The position numbers and the translations under genes were made by a program. This document shows positions 19,758 to 27,544 of a DNA stretch of 30,980 nt, piece by piece; position 1 is the first letter of the stretch; every line of letters begins with the position of its first letter. This DNA is from JBAZOD01 sp041648955 (lineage in GTDB: Bacteria > Patescibacteriota > Patescibacteriia > Patescibacteriales > JAQTRU01), in NCBI GenBank assembly GCA_041648955.1, contig JBAZOD010000004.1:1-30980 (forward strand). Direction: 5' to 3'. Below the pieces are notes generated by a model. That model did no database searches. It was not told the DNA's origin and saw nothing but the letters and a program-made list of their open reading frames with translations.

Positions 19758-20552
19758 TTATAATTCAGTCAAAACCAAATATCCATTTTCTGTCACCGCT
19801 ATTGTATGTTCAAAATGAGCGGAAAGACTTCCGTCAATCGTCAAAATTGTTAAATCATCAGAAGCAATTTCTATCCCCCACTCGCCCGTATTTATCATCG
19901 GCTCAATTGCAATTACCATGCCCGGCTTCAAAGTGACATTGTCTATACTCTTTCTCGGAATTTCATAATTAGGAACGCGCGGTTCTTCGTGAACATCGTG
20001 TCCGACGCCATGTCCGACTAAATCGCGAACAACTGAAAAACCGTTAGCCTCGGCAAATTGCTGAATTGTGCTGCCAATATCGTTTAAAGTATTTCCCGGC
20101 TTCACTTTTTTTATCGCCAAATCCAAAGACTTCTTCGTCACGGAAATCAATCTGGACGCCTCTTTATCAATTTTGCCCACTGCTAAAGTAACCGCCATAT
20201 CAGTATAATAACCATTGACGTCTTTTTTGTATGGATATTCCATGCCAATATCTACGCCGATGATATCGCCTTCTTTTAGGGTTCTTGCCGGCAAGGAAGG
20301 GGCGTGAACGATTTCATTATTAATGGAAGTACATAAAGCAGTCGGATAAGGCTTTTCATCCAAAACCGATTTATAACCCTTGAAAGAGGGGCGCCCTCCG
20401 GCTTCTCTAATTAGATCACAAGCCATTTTCTCCAGCTCCTCCGTAGTTGCTCCAGGAACGGTTATTTCGGAAATTTTTTTCAAAATTTCTGCCAAAATCT
20501 TTCCACCCTCGCGCAACATTTTTATTTCTTCTTTTGTCTTCAAAGTAATCAT
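19758..20552 (-). CDS. map: Methionine aminopeptidase, type I
   Basis: Map removes the initiator Met from nascent proteins. The 264-residue enzyme retains all five metal ligands: Asp101 (GVDIG), Asp118 (YYTDMA), His181 (GHGVGH), Glu217 (AIEPM) and Glu248 (FEHT). It also has His83 and His188 for substrate handling. The spacing between the two Asp ligands is 17, six more than in Escherichia coli, because of an EYPYKKDVNG insertion. This gene often follows secY-adk in bacteria; here it follows secY and a basic hypothetical, with no adk. Confidence 0.97.
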   Translation of the reverse strand: MITLKTKEEIKMLREGGKILAEILKKISEITVPGATTEELEKMACDLIREAGGRPSFKGYKSVLDEKPYPTALCTSINNEIVHAPSLPARTLKEGDIIGVDIGMEYPYKKDVNGYYTDMAVTLAVGKIDKEASRLISVTKKSLDLAIKKVKPGNTLNDIGSTIQQFAEANGFSVVRDLVGHGVGHDVHEEPRVPNYEIPRKSIDNVTLKPGMVIAIEPMINTGEWGIEIASDDLTILTIDGSLSAHFEHTIAVTENGYLVLTEL

Positions 20553-20572
20553 ATAATTAATCTAACCAATAT

Positions 20573-21043
20573 TTATAAAAATCTTTTTGGCCCCAATCCG
20601 CTGGCTGATGGCATGGTCGGGTTAGCCATTCCCTGATTAGGAGAGGAAGGACTGCCCAAGCCAAAACGATTCGGAGTTTTCCCTACATTACCCCTATCTA
20701 CGCTCACCCTTGATCTGGTATCCATTTTCGTCCCCCCAAAAGAAACTTGGCTGGAGGCATAAGCCGTTTTACCGGAAATCGCGGTCATTCTCGATCCTAT
20801 TATATTTCGCCTTTTTTGTTCTTCCGTCTGATTCTCTGATTTATTTTTAGAAATTTGCCCCATTATACCTGTTCTTTTTTTTACATTATAACCAGCTTCT
20901 TTTAACTTTTCATCCATTTGCCTCTTGCTAAAACCTCTGCTGCCAGCAGATCTTGCTAAATCTGTCTTTTCTTTTATCCCGCTCTTAAAAGAATTGGTTT
21001 TCATTCTGCTAATAACGCTTTTTCTAAATGGATTAATTCCCAT
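20573..21043 (-). CDS. Basic, low-complexity protein of unknown function
   Basis: This 156-residue protein sits between secY and map, where adk would be usual. It is strongly basic and rich in Ser, Gly, Asn, Met and Pro, and probably largely disordered after residue 80. A helical, more ordered part at about 18-58 includes KTDLARSAGSRGFSKRQMDE and KLKEAGYNVKKR, which could bind nucleic acid. The last 35 residues are Pro/Gly/Ser-rich (FGLGSPSSPNQGMANP). It has its own promoter at 21084-21112, just after the secY terminator. No family is recognised. Confidence 0.65.
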   Translation of the reverse strand: MGINPFRKSVISRMKTNSFKSGIKEKTDLARSAGSRGFSKRQMDEKLKEAGYNVKKRTGIMGQISKNKSENQTEEQKRRNIIGSRMTAISGKTAYASSQVSFGGTKMDTRSRVSVDRGNVGKTPNRFGLGSPSSPNQGMANPTMPSASGLGPKRFL

Positions 21044-21083
21044 ATTTTATGGCTTATTTTTAGGTAATATTAACGATATCTCA

Positions 21084-21112
21084 ATTATATCACATAAATT
21101 AACGTAAAACAA
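21084..21112 (-). promoter_or_regulatory. Promoter of the hypothetical-map-yqgF-recO unit
   Basis: Minus-strand TTGTTT (21107-21112) and a perfect TATAAT (21084-21089) lie 17 bp apart. The -35 overlaps the T-run of the secY terminator, so transcription restarts straight after the ribosomal operon. Confidence 0.6.
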
Positions 21113-21113
21113 A

Positions 21114-21130
21114 AAGCCCCAGAGGGGCTT
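21114..21130. terminator. Terminator of the ribosomal protein/secY operon
   Basis: AAGCCCC and GGGGCTT pair perfectly around AGA; T runs follow on both strands. It lies 24 nt after the secY stop codon. Confidence 0.92.
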
Positions 21131-21154
21131 CTTTTTTATTTTAAATATATTTTT

Positions 21155-22426
21155 TTAGTTTCCTTCGTACTCCCTCATGGTCATCTGCGCTTCAATTTGC
21201 TTAACAGTTTCAATAACCACAGCCACCACAATCAAAAGAGATGTTCCGCCAATAGCCAAAGATTGCATACCAGTGAAATAACGCATTATTAAAGGTAAAA
21301 TAGCGATAATGCCAAGAAATAAAGCGCCAACAAATATGATGCGATGAGTAGTATTAGCTAAATATTCGCTGGTGTGGCGGCCGGGACGAATGCCCGGTAT
21401 AAATCCGCCTTGCTTCTGTAAATTTTCTGCAATTTGAGATGGATGAAAAATAACTTCGGTATAGAAATAAGTAAAAGCAAAAACTAAAATAAAATACAAA
21501 ACTGCGTAAAATAATTGATTATTAAAAAGCTCAATTGTCCATTCGGCAAAATTTGCTACCCAAGCTGTCCTAGCATGTATAAAAAACTGGGCAATCATCG
21601 TTGGGAATATGACAACGGAAATAGCAAATATAATCGGGATAACTCCGGCCATATTAACACGCAAAGGTAAGTGAGTACTGGTACCGCCGTAAGATCTATT
21701 TCCTCGGACTTGTCTGGCATATTGAACAGGAATTTTTCTCTGTCCCTCATTTATTACGACCACGCCGATAACTGTGATTAAAGCGATAACGACAAAACCT
21801 ATTAAAATAAACAGCCTAGAGGGATCAAAGGTGACAATAGCTTGCTGAATTATTTGAGGCAAGCTGGAAACGATACCAGCAAAAATTAACAGAGAAATTC
21901 CGTTGCCAACTTTCTTTTCCGTTATTAATTCGCCAATCCACATCAAAAAAATTGTTCCCGCCGTTATTGTAATAATCATTGCACTTAAATCAAAGGTGCT
22001 AACATCGCCTAAGATGCTATAAGAAGAGCGGCGCAATATTGCAATCATTCCATAGGACTGCATAACGGCTAACGGAACAGACAGCCATCTGGTCCATTTA
22101 TTTATCCTCTGCTGTCCGGATTGTTCTTTCTGCATTTCTTCCAAAGCAGGGACGATCATGCCAAGGAGCTGAAAAATAATAGAAGAGGTAATATATGGAG
22201 CTACGCCCATCATCACAATGGAAAAATTCTGCATGCCGCCGCCGGAAAATATATTCATCAAACCTAAAATTTGATTATCGGCAAAAACTTCTTTTAGGGC
22301 GACAATATTTACTCCTGGTATTGGAATATGCGCAGCCAATCGGAAAATCACCAACATCGCCATGACAAAAAGGATGTTATTGCGCAAATCTTTTATTTTC
22401 CAAATTTGTATAATCTTATCAAACAT
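21155..22426 (-). CDS. secY: Protein translocase subunit SecY
   Basis: SecY is the channel of the general secretion machinery in the inner membrane. The 423-residue protein shows ten hydrophobic helices and the plug/TM2 region NIFSGGGMQNFSIVMMGVAP. The C4 cytoplasmic loop NEGQRKIPVQYARQVRG and the C5 loop GFIPGIRPGRHTSEYL, which contact SecA and the ribosome, are intact. The length is typical. It is the last gene of the S10/spc operon, 12 nt after rplO, and is followed by a strong terminator instead of adk and infA. Confidence 0.97.
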   Translation of the reverse strand: MFDKIIQIWKIKDLRNNILFVMAMLVIFRLAAHIPIPGVNIVALKEVFADNQILGLMNIFSGGGMQNFSIVMMGVAPYITSSIIFQLLGMIVPALEEMQKEQSGQQRINKWTRWLSVPLAVMQSYGMIAILRRSSYSILGDVSTFDLSAMIITITAGTIFLMWIGELITEKKVGNGISLLIFAGIVSSLPQIIQQAIVTFDPSRLFILIGFVVIALITVIGVVVINEGQRKIPVQYARQVRGNRSYGGTSTHLPLRVNMAGVIPIIFAISVVIFPTMIAQFFIHARTAWVANFAEWTIELFNNQLFYAVLYFILVFAFTYFYTEVIFHPSQIAENLQKQGGFIPGIRPGRHTSEYLANTTHRIIFVGALFLGIIAILPLIMRYFTGMQSLAIGGTSLLIVVAVVIETVKQIEAQMTMREYEGN

Positions 22427-22438
22427 TTATTCTTTATT

Positions 22439-22870
22439 TTATTTTTTGCTCGCACCAATTTGTTTTTTAACGCTATCGCTCACTTTCACTTCTGAAAATT
22501 TAACATCTTTTATTTTTAGTTCGCCGTTACCTAAGATTTTTACCGGCAATTTTATCGTACCAATCAACCCTTTAGCAAGTAAATCCTTAGGAGTGATAAC
22601 ACTTCCGTCCTTAAAATTGTTATTTATATCGCTAAGATTTACGACTTGATTTTTCGGTTTCGCCGATTTAAAGCCTCTCAACTTAGGAACTTGCAATAAT
22701 TTTTGTCTCATTCCGAGTTTTTTTAAGCCGCTTACGCCGGAACGAGATTTTTGTCCCTTTTGACCGCGAGTACTATAAGTGCCATGGCCGGAAGCATTGC
22801 CCCTGCCGACGCGCTTGCGCTTCTTTTTGGCGCCTTTATTCGCTCTGATATTATGTAGTGTTAATGCCAT
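22439..22870 (-). CDS. rplO: 50S ribosomal protein L15
   Basis: uL15 joins the large subunit late in assembly. At 143 residues it has the long basic N-terminal extension with RVGRGNASGHGTYSTRGQKG (21-40) and SGVSGLKKLGMRQKL (44-58), and a C-terminal globular part ending in lysines. It directly follows rpsE, with 18 nt between. In most bacteria rpmD (L30) would lie there; there is no room for it here. That gap is a strong CPR sign. Confidence 0.97.
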   Translation of the reverse strand: MALTLHNIRANKGAKKKRKRVGRGNASGHGTYSTRGQKGQKSRSGVSGLKKLGMRQKLLQVPKLRGFKSAKPKNQVVNLSDINNNFKDGSVITPKDLLAKGLIGTIKLPVKILGNGELKIKDVKFSEVKVSDSVKKQIGASKK

Positions 22871-22888
22871 ATTATTATTTTCTCATGT

Positions 22889-23602
22889 TTAATTTTTTTC
22901 TTCAACCTTTTGCTCTTTTTTCTCTTCTCCTGGCTTTTCTTCCTTTTTCTTTATTTCTGTTTTTTTCAATCTTTTGAAAGCTTCAACTGCGCATCTTGCA
23001 TTATTTATCTTATTATTAGTGCCTAAAATTTTACTGCTTACATTATGAACGCCAGCCAATTCCAAGATAACGCGAACCACTCCGCCGGCAATTACTCCTT
23101 TACCTTTCTTGGCCGGCTTAAATAATATTTTTGCTGCCCCTAATTTGCAATAAACTTCATGAGGAATCGTCTCGTTTACTATCGGTACCTCAACCATGCT
23201 CTTTTGAGCTTTGTTAACCGCTTTATTGACAGCCATAGTAACATCCGCCCCCTTGCCAAGCCCAACTCCAATTTTTCCCTTCTTATCTCCGATAGCTACG
23301 CATGTCCGAAAATTCATTCTTTTGCCGCCAGCCATAACACGGGTAACCCTGGCAACATCCAAAACTCTTTGCTCAAATTCATCTTTCTTTTCAAATTTAT
23401 CTCTACCGCCGCTTCTTCCCTTTTTCATCTTTTTTCTATCTCCGCCGCCTGCGCCAAAAAAACGCTTGTTGGCTTCAACTGGAGCTTTTTTTTGTTCCTT
23501 TGCGGCCTCTGCCTGATTCGATTCAATAACAATATTTTCCGGTTTTTCAATAATCGGCTCTTCGCTTTTGTTTTCTTGATTGTTATTTTTTTCTTCTGAC
23601 AT
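22889..23602 (-). CDS. rpsE: 30S ribosomal protein S5 with long charged extensions
   Basis: uS5 sits at the mRNA entry channel. The 237-residue protein is longer than the usual 160-170 residues. It has an N-terminal tail of about 75 residues, rich in Glu, Asn and Lys, then a GGGDRKKMKKGRSGGRDK region. The double-stranded-RNA-binding-like core carries VTRVMAGGKRMNFRTCVAIG and IGVGLGKGADV, and the second domain KGKGVIAGGVVRVILELAG. The C-terminal tail of about 30 residues is Lys/Glu only. Both tails are outside the family core and of unknown purpose. Confidence 0.96.
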   Translation of the reverse strand: MSEEKNNNQENKSEEPIIEKPENIVIESNQAEAAKEQKKAPVEANKRFFGAGGGDRKKMKKGRSGGRDKFEKKDEFEQRVLDVARVTRVMAGGKRMNFRTCVAIGDKKGKIGVGLGKGADVTMAVNKAVNKAQKSMVEVPIVNETIPHEVYCKLGAAKILFKPAKKGKGVIAGGVVRVILELAGVHNVSSKILGTNNKINNARCAVEAFKRLKKTEIKKKEEKPGEEKKEQKVEEKN

Positions 23603-23617
23603 ATTCTAAAATTATTT

Positions 23618-23637
23618 CCTGCCTGTCGGCAGTCAAG
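23618..23637. repeat. Palindrome family copy 2, rplR-rpsE spacer
   Basis: CCTGCCTGTCGGCAGTCAAG shares its left arm and most of the rest with the perfect copy at 18129-18148. A shorter perfect stem remains, CTGCC with GGCAG around TGTC. It lies in the 47-nt gap between rplR and rpsE. Confidence 0.7.
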
Positions 23638-23649
23638 TATTATTTATTT

Positions 23650-24009
23650 TTAAAAATTAAGTCCGCCTTCCCTGGCGCCATCGGCCAAAGATTTTACTCG
23701 GCCATGATATTTGTATCCGCCTCGATCAAAAACAGCTTTTGTTATTTTCTTTTCTAAAGCTTTGGCAGCTATTAATTTGCCTAATTCAAAACTAACATCT
23801 TTTTTCGGGGTTTTCTTGCTAACTTTTATTTCCTTGACGTTGGCAGAAACTATTGTTGTACTCTTGTCATCGTCAATTAACTGCGCATACATTCCCCTAT
23901 TAGATCTGAACACGTTTAAACGCGGGCAATCTTTTGTTCCCTTTATTTTGGCCCTTACTTTTTTTTGTCTCACGGCCCGCTTTTGATTTTTTCCTTTATT
24001 TTTAATCAT
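23650..24009 (-). CDS. rplR: 50S ribosomal protein L18
   Basis: uL18 binds 5S rRNA with L5. It has 119 residues, the normal length. The basic N-terminus KNKGKNQKRAVRQKKVRAKI is followed by RLNVFRSNRGMYAQLIDDD (30-48), the typical core, and FDRGGYKYHGRVKSLADGAR (94-113) near the end. It lies 11 nt after rplF and 47 nt before rpsE, the latter gap containing a palindromic repeat. Confidence 0.97.
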   Translation of the reverse strand: MIKNKGKNQKRAVRQKKVRAKIKGTKDCPRLNVFRSNRGMYAQLIDDDKSTTIVSANVKEIKVSKKTPKKDVSFELGKLIAAKALEKKITKAVFDRGGYKYHGRVKSLADGAREGGLNF

Positions 24010-24020
24010 AAAATTAAAAT

Positions 24021-24566
24021 TTAGCTATCTTTAGAAGCTGCTTTTCCAGCCTTTCTTCTTATAACCTCTCCGCTGTATTTTATTCCTTTTGCCTTATACG
24101 GATCTGGTATTCTCATTTTTCTTATTTGTGCAGCGATTTCCCCCACCAATTGTCTGTCTATACCTTTTATAGTAATAACATTTTCTTCTACGGTTGCGGT
24201 TATCCCCTCTGGCAAATCAAATATAACCGGATGAGAAAATCCCAAGTTTAAAGTTATTTTGTTCCCGCTCAAAGCTGCTCGATAACCAACTCCGCTGATT
24301 TCCAATTTTTTCTCAAAACCGCTATTAACGCCAACCACCATATTATCAACCAAGCTTCGATAAAGACCCCAAAGAGATTTTTCTTTTTTTTCTTTTGGAT
24401 TTTTTATACTTACCACTATTTCCTTTTCTCCTATTTCTATTTTAACTAAATCATTAGTTTTTTCTTTGATTTCCCCTTTCGGACCCTTTACAATAATAAA
24501 ACCGTTCTCAATTTTGGCTTGAGTACCCGCTGGTAATTCAATTGGCAATTTTCCTAATCTAGACAT
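24021..24566 (-). CDS. rplF: 50S ribosomal protein L6
   Basis: uL6 sits near the sarcin-ricin loop of the large subunit. The 181-residue protein opens MSRLGKLPIELP and shows KGPKGEIK. The second repeat domain is at about 85-160, with KKLEISGVGYRAALSGNKI, and the C-terminal motif is RKMRIPDPYKAKGIKYSGE. The length and domain order are standard. There are 11 nt to rplR and 25 nt from rpsH. Confidence 0.97.
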   Translation of the reverse strand: MSRLGKLPIELPAGTQAKIENGFIIVKGPKGEIKEKTNDLVKIEIGEKEIVVSIKNPKEKKEKSLWGLYRSLVDNMVVGVNSGFEKKLEISGVGYRAALSGNKITLNLGFSHPVIFDLPEGITATVEENVITIKGIDRQLVGEIAAQIRKMRIPDPYKAKGIKYSGEVIRRKAGKAASKDS

Positions 24567-24591
24567 ACTTTTTCTAAAAAGTTTTTAAAGT

Positions 24592-24999
24592 TTAGTATAT
24601 TTCGCAAAGAACTTCTCCGCCCGTTCCTTTTCTTCTGGCCTCGCGATTTGTCATTATTCCCTGGGAGGTAGAAATTATAGCTATTCCTAAATTATTCAAT
24701 ACTCTTGGCAATTCATCTTTTTTCACATACACCTTTAAGCCCGGCTTGCTTATTCTTTTCAAAGAAGTTATAGCCGGTCGGCCGCTCTTTTTATATTTCA
24801 AAACAATTTTAAGCTGATCAAAAGCACAGCCTTCGTTGCTATTGCCTTTTACTACTTCCACCCTTTGCACCCAGCCTTCTTTTTCCAAAATTTTTGCCAC
24901 CTCAAACTTGATCTTGCTCATAGGCAAAACCACTTCAAATTTTTTAACGGCTGAAGCGTTTCTGATTCTTGTTATCATGTCGGCAATTGGATCTATCAT
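24592..24999 (-). CDS. rpsH: 30S ribosomal protein S8
   Basis: uS8 is a central-domain 16S rRNA binder and, in some bacteria, the regulator of the spc operon. It has 135 residues and opens MIDPIADMITRIRNAS. The C-terminal RNA-binding part contains GIAIISTSQGIMTNREARR, with the expected STSxG, and ends GGEVLCEIY. It is preceded by an 80-nt AT-rich gap after rpsN that holds a small A/T palindrome, TCAAAAAAGTTTTTTGA on the minus strand. Confidence 0.97.
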   Translation of the reverse strand: MIDPIADMITRIRNASAVKKFEVVLPMSKIKFEVAKILEKEGWVQRVEVVKGNSNEGCAFDQLKIVLKYKKSGRPAITSLKRISKPGLKVYVKKDELPRVLNNLGIAIISTSQGIMTNREARRKGTGGEVLCEIY

Positions 25000-25079
25000 A
25001 TTTTATGTTATTCTTAATTTATTTTAATTTAAATCAAAAAACTTTTTTGAAAAATTATTTTTTAGAAACCGGAAGCTGT

Positions 25080-25265
25080 TTACCAAGAAGATTTCTTTAT
25101 TCCCGGCAAATCTCCATTATTGGCTAATTCCCTAAAACAAATCCGGCACAACCCGAAATCGCGCATAAAACCGTGATTACGGCCACAACGCCAGCAACGT
25201 CTGATTACCCGGGTGGAAAATTTTGGTTTTCTTTTTGATTTTACTATTAAAGCTGTTCTCGCCAT
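25080..25265 (-). CDS. rpsN: 30S ribosomal protein S14, zinc-binding (type Z)
   Basis: uS14 lies in the head of the small subunit. The 61-residue form carries the C+ zinc motif: Cys24 and Cys27 (CWRC), Cys40 and Cys43 (CRIC). It has the family's typical N-terminus MARTALIVKSKRKPKFSTR and ending LPGIKKSSW. The gene is between rplE and rpsH, its usual spc position. Growth would need zinc for this copy; no zinc-free paralogue is in the window. Confidence 0.97.
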   Translation of the reverse strand: MARTALIVKSKRKPKFSTRVIRRCWRCGRNHGFMRDFGLCRICFRELANNGDLPGIKKSSW

Positions 25266-25291
25266 ATTTTAATTACTACTTTTATTATAAA

Positions 25292-25840
25292 TTAATTTTT
25301 TATTTCTTTCTTAAACGGAAAGCCTATCTGTTTCAAAAATTCCAATCCTTCTTCTCTGCTTTTGGCGCCAGTGGAGATACTTACTTCCAAGCCGTGGACA
25401 TTTTCAATTGATTCAGGAGAAATTTCCGGAAAAGGCAAATGCTCGCGAAACCCGACTGTTAAATTACCATTTTTATCAACTGATTTTTCGCTTATTCCTC
25501 GGAAATCTCTAACTCTAGGAAAAGTAACGTTTACAAGCTTTTCAATAAAATCGTACATTCTTTCCCCTCGCAAAGTTACCATCGCTCCAATAATCAATCC
25601 GTCTCTAATCTTAAAAGCAGAAATTGATTTTTTAGATTTTGTCAAAACACATCTCTGGCCGGTTATATTTGTCAAACTTTTCTTGATATTTTCAACTAAA
25701 TCATTATCCTTATAATTTCTGCCAAAACCAACATTAACCACCACCTTTTCTAACTTAGGCGCCATAAAATCATTTTTATAACCGAATTTCTTTTTCAATT
25801 CCGGCAATATTTCTTTTTTGTATTTTTCTTTTAATCTCAT
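25292..25840 (-). CDS. rplE: 50S ribosomal protein L5
   Basis: uL5 binds 5S rRNA and the P-site tRNA. The start at 25838-25840 gives 182 residues beginning MRLKEKYKKEILPELKKKFG, which matches the family. A longer frame from 25867 would overlap rplX and adds nine residues not seen in L5. Core motifs are VVNVGFGRNYKDN, LTKSKKSISAFKIRDG, VTLRGERMYDFIEKL, and GFREHLPFPEI. It is 19 nt after rplX. Confidence 0.94.
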   Translation of the reverse strand: MRLKEKYKKEILPELKKKFGYKNDFMAPKLEKVVVNVGFGRNYKDNDLVENIKKSLTNITGQRCVLTKSKKSISAFKIRDGLIIGAMVTLRGERMYDFIEKLVNVTFPRVRDFRGISEKSVDKNGNLTVGFREHLPFPEISPESIENVHGLEVSISTGAKSREEGLEFLKQIGFPFKKEIKN

Positions 25841-25859
25841 ATATAAATTCTTTAAAAAA

Positions 25860-26192
25860 TTAATCAATTTCCTGAAGACATTTCTTACAAACCCTTATCT
25901 TCTTGTTCTTTTTTTTGTCGCCGGCAGCTACTTCAACGGTTTTGCTTCCAATGCGGGTAGCTTTTCCGCATTGCGGACAAACCAAAGATACTTTAGACAA
26001 AGCTAACGGAGCGGGAAATTCTATTCTTTGGCCCTTTTCTCCCTGTCTTCTCGGACGCATATGCTTAATGGCCACATTCAAACCTTCAACACTCACCTTG
26101 TCATAAGCAGGAAAAACCTGCAAAACTTTTCCGATTTTGCCCTTATCTTTTCCTGACAATATTTTAACTTTGTCTCCTTTTTTTATCTTCAT
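25860..26192 (-). CDS. rplX: 50S ribosomal protein L24
   Basis: uL24 starts assembly of the large subunit. The 110-residue protein has an N-terminal KOW motif (KIKKGDKVKILSGKDKGKIG, 2-21) and the IKHMRPRRQGEKGQ region. A C-terminal zinc-ribbon-like segment carries Cys72 and Cys75 (CPQC), Cys102 and Cys105 (CKKC). That ribbon is found in a subset of bacterial L24. The position between rplN and rplE is standard. Confidence 0.97.
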   Translation of the reverse strand: MKIKKGDKVKILSGKDKGKIGKVLQVFPAYDKVSVEGLNVAIKHMRPRRQGEKGQRIEFPAPLALSKVSLVCPQCGKATRIGSKTVEVAAGDKKKNKKIRVCKKCLQEID

Positions 26193-26220
26193 ACTTATAG
26201 AAGTTAAATATCAATTGTTA

Positions 26221-26592
26221 TTATAATACTTCCGGCGCCAAAGAAGCGATCTTGAAAAATCCGGCTCGTCTGACTTCTCTTGCTACTGGGCCGAAAATTC
26301 TGGTTCCTTTTGGCTCTTTCTTTTCTTTATCAACAATTACGCAAGCATTATCGTCAAATCTCAGATAAGTGCCGTCTTTTCTTCTGATTTCTTTCTTAGT
26401 TCTCACGATGACAGCCTTAACTACATCGCCCTTCTTGATAGCAGAATGAGGCGTAGCTTCTTTAACCGCGGCGGTGATAATTTCTCCTACCCCGGCATAA
26501 CGCTTTTTATAGCCTCCTAAAACCCTGATGCACATAATCTTCTTGGCTCCGGAATTATCGGCTACTTTTAATATAGTTTGTACTTGTATCAT
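26221..26592 (-). CDS. rplN: 50S ribosomal protein L14
   Basis: uL14 forms bridges to the small subunit and is a contact site of translation factors. The 123-residue protein opens MIQVQTILKVADNSGAKKIM and carries the signature GTRIFGPVAREVRRAGF near the end. The length is standard, with no tails. It is 18 nt after rpsQ and 28 nt before rplX. Confidence 0.98.
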   Translation of the reverse strand: MIQVQTILKVADNSGAKKIMCIRVLGGYKKRYAGVGEIITAAVKEATPHSAIKKGDVVKAVIVRTKKEIRRKDGTYLRFDDNACVIVDKEKKEPKGTRIFGPVAREVRRAGFFKIASLAPEVL

Positions 26593-26610
26593 AAAATTAC
26601 ACTAAGAATC

Positions 26611-26883
26611 TTAATATATAACGCGCCATCGCTTATCTTTGCTTAATGGCCGGCATTCAATAAAAATCACTTTATCGTCTTCTTTATATTTATTTTTTTC
26701 ATCATGAACTTTATATTTTTTGCTGGCAGTATATCTTTTCCCATATTTAGGGTCGATTTTAACACGATCAACTCTAACAACAATTGTTTTGTCCATTTTA
26801 CTGCTGACAACCACACCGTTGAATTTCTTTTTCAAGACGGTTTTTTGCTTGCTTGATTTTTCTTGTTTTTTAACTTCTTCCAT
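26611..26883 (-). CDS. rpsQ: 30S ribosomal protein S17
   Basis: uS17 binds helices 7 and 11 of 16S rRNA. The 90-residue protein has a lysine-rich N-terminal extension of about 20 residues. The OB-fold core follows, with GVVVSSKMDKTIVVRVDRVK (24-43) and the closing segment VIFIECRPLSKDKRWRVIY (72-90). It is 10 nt after rpmC. The family call is clear. Confidence 0.97.
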   Translation of the reverse strand: MEEVKKQEKSSKQKTVLKKKFNGVVVSSKMDKTIVVRVDRVKIDPKYGKRYTASKKYKVHDEKNKYKEDDKVIFIECRPLSKDKRWRVIY

Positions 26884-26893
26884 ATTTATAAAA

Positions 26894-27097
26894 TTATTTT
26901 ATACTTTTTTCCGCCTTAATCTTATTAAGCAATGTTAAAACATGAGAAATCGTTTCTCTTACGACTCTAATTTCTCTAACATTTTTTAATTGTTTATTGG
27001 CATCCTTAAAACGCAAATCTCTCAATTTTTCCCGAGACTGAGCCAAAATCTTATGTAATTCTTTTTCTTCTTTAATTTTTAATTCCTTAAATTCCAT
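26894..27097 (-). CDS. rpmC: 50S ribosomal protein L29
   Basis: uL29 lies at the polypeptide exit tunnel, near the docking site for trigger factor and SRP. The 67-residue helical hairpin contains FKELKIKEEKELHKILAQSR and KLRDLRFKDANKQLKNVREI (24-43 or so), with the RDLRF motif of the family. It is 13 nt after rplP and 10 nt before rpsQ. Confidence 0.96.
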   Translation of the reverse strand: MEFKELKIKEEKELHKILAQSREKLRDLRFKDANKQLKNVREIRVVRETISHVLTLLNKIKAEKSIK

Positions 27098-27110
27098 ATT
27101 TATTATCTAA

Positions 27111-27518
27111 TTAATATTTTTTCGCAAATCTGCACTTAATAGGAAGCTTATGAGCCGCGGAAATTATAGCTTCTTTAGCTTCAGCTTCGCTTATTCCTTC
27201 AATTTCAAACAAAACCATCCCCGGTTTAACAACAACTACGTAGTGATCAACTGCGCCCTTTCCTTTTCCCATCGGAATTTCTCCACCTTTTTCTGTAACC
27301 GGTTTATCCGGGAAAACTCTGATCCACATTTTTCCGCCCTTTTTCAAATATTTAGTCAAAACTTTTCTAGCTGCTTCTATTTGCCGAGAGGTAACCCAAC
27401 GAGCTTCCAAACTCTTCATTCCAAAACTGCCAAAACTAACACTGGCCAAGCGAGTGGCTTTTCCGCCTCGTTTGCCTTTGTGGCTTTTTCTGTATTTTGT
27501 CTTCTTTGGCATTAACAT
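27111..27518 (-). CDS. rplP: 50S ribosomal protein L16
   Basis: uL16 helps shape the A-site of the large subunit. The 135-residue protein starts MLMPKKTKYRKSHKG, and the next Met (third residue) is an alternative start. The core has GGKMWIRVFPDKPVTEKGGE and MGKGKGAVDHYVVVVKPGMV, with the arginine that is hydroxylated in some bacteria near the first of these. It lies between rpsC and rpmC, as usual. Confidence 0.97.
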   Translation of the reverse strand: MLMPKKTKYRKSHKGKRGGKATRLASVSFGSFGMKSLEARWVTSRQIEAARKVLTKYLKKGGKMWIRVFPDKPVTEKGGEIPMGKGKGAVDHYVVVVKPGMVLFEIEGISEAEAKEAIISAAHKLPIKCRFAKKY

Positions 27519-27544
27519 ACTTATCTATATTTATTTCTTATTTA

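Noticed and set aside
25838..25867. L5 start at 25867
   Set aside because: It would overlap rplX and add nine residues not in the family; MRLKEKYKKE at 25840 is the typical start.
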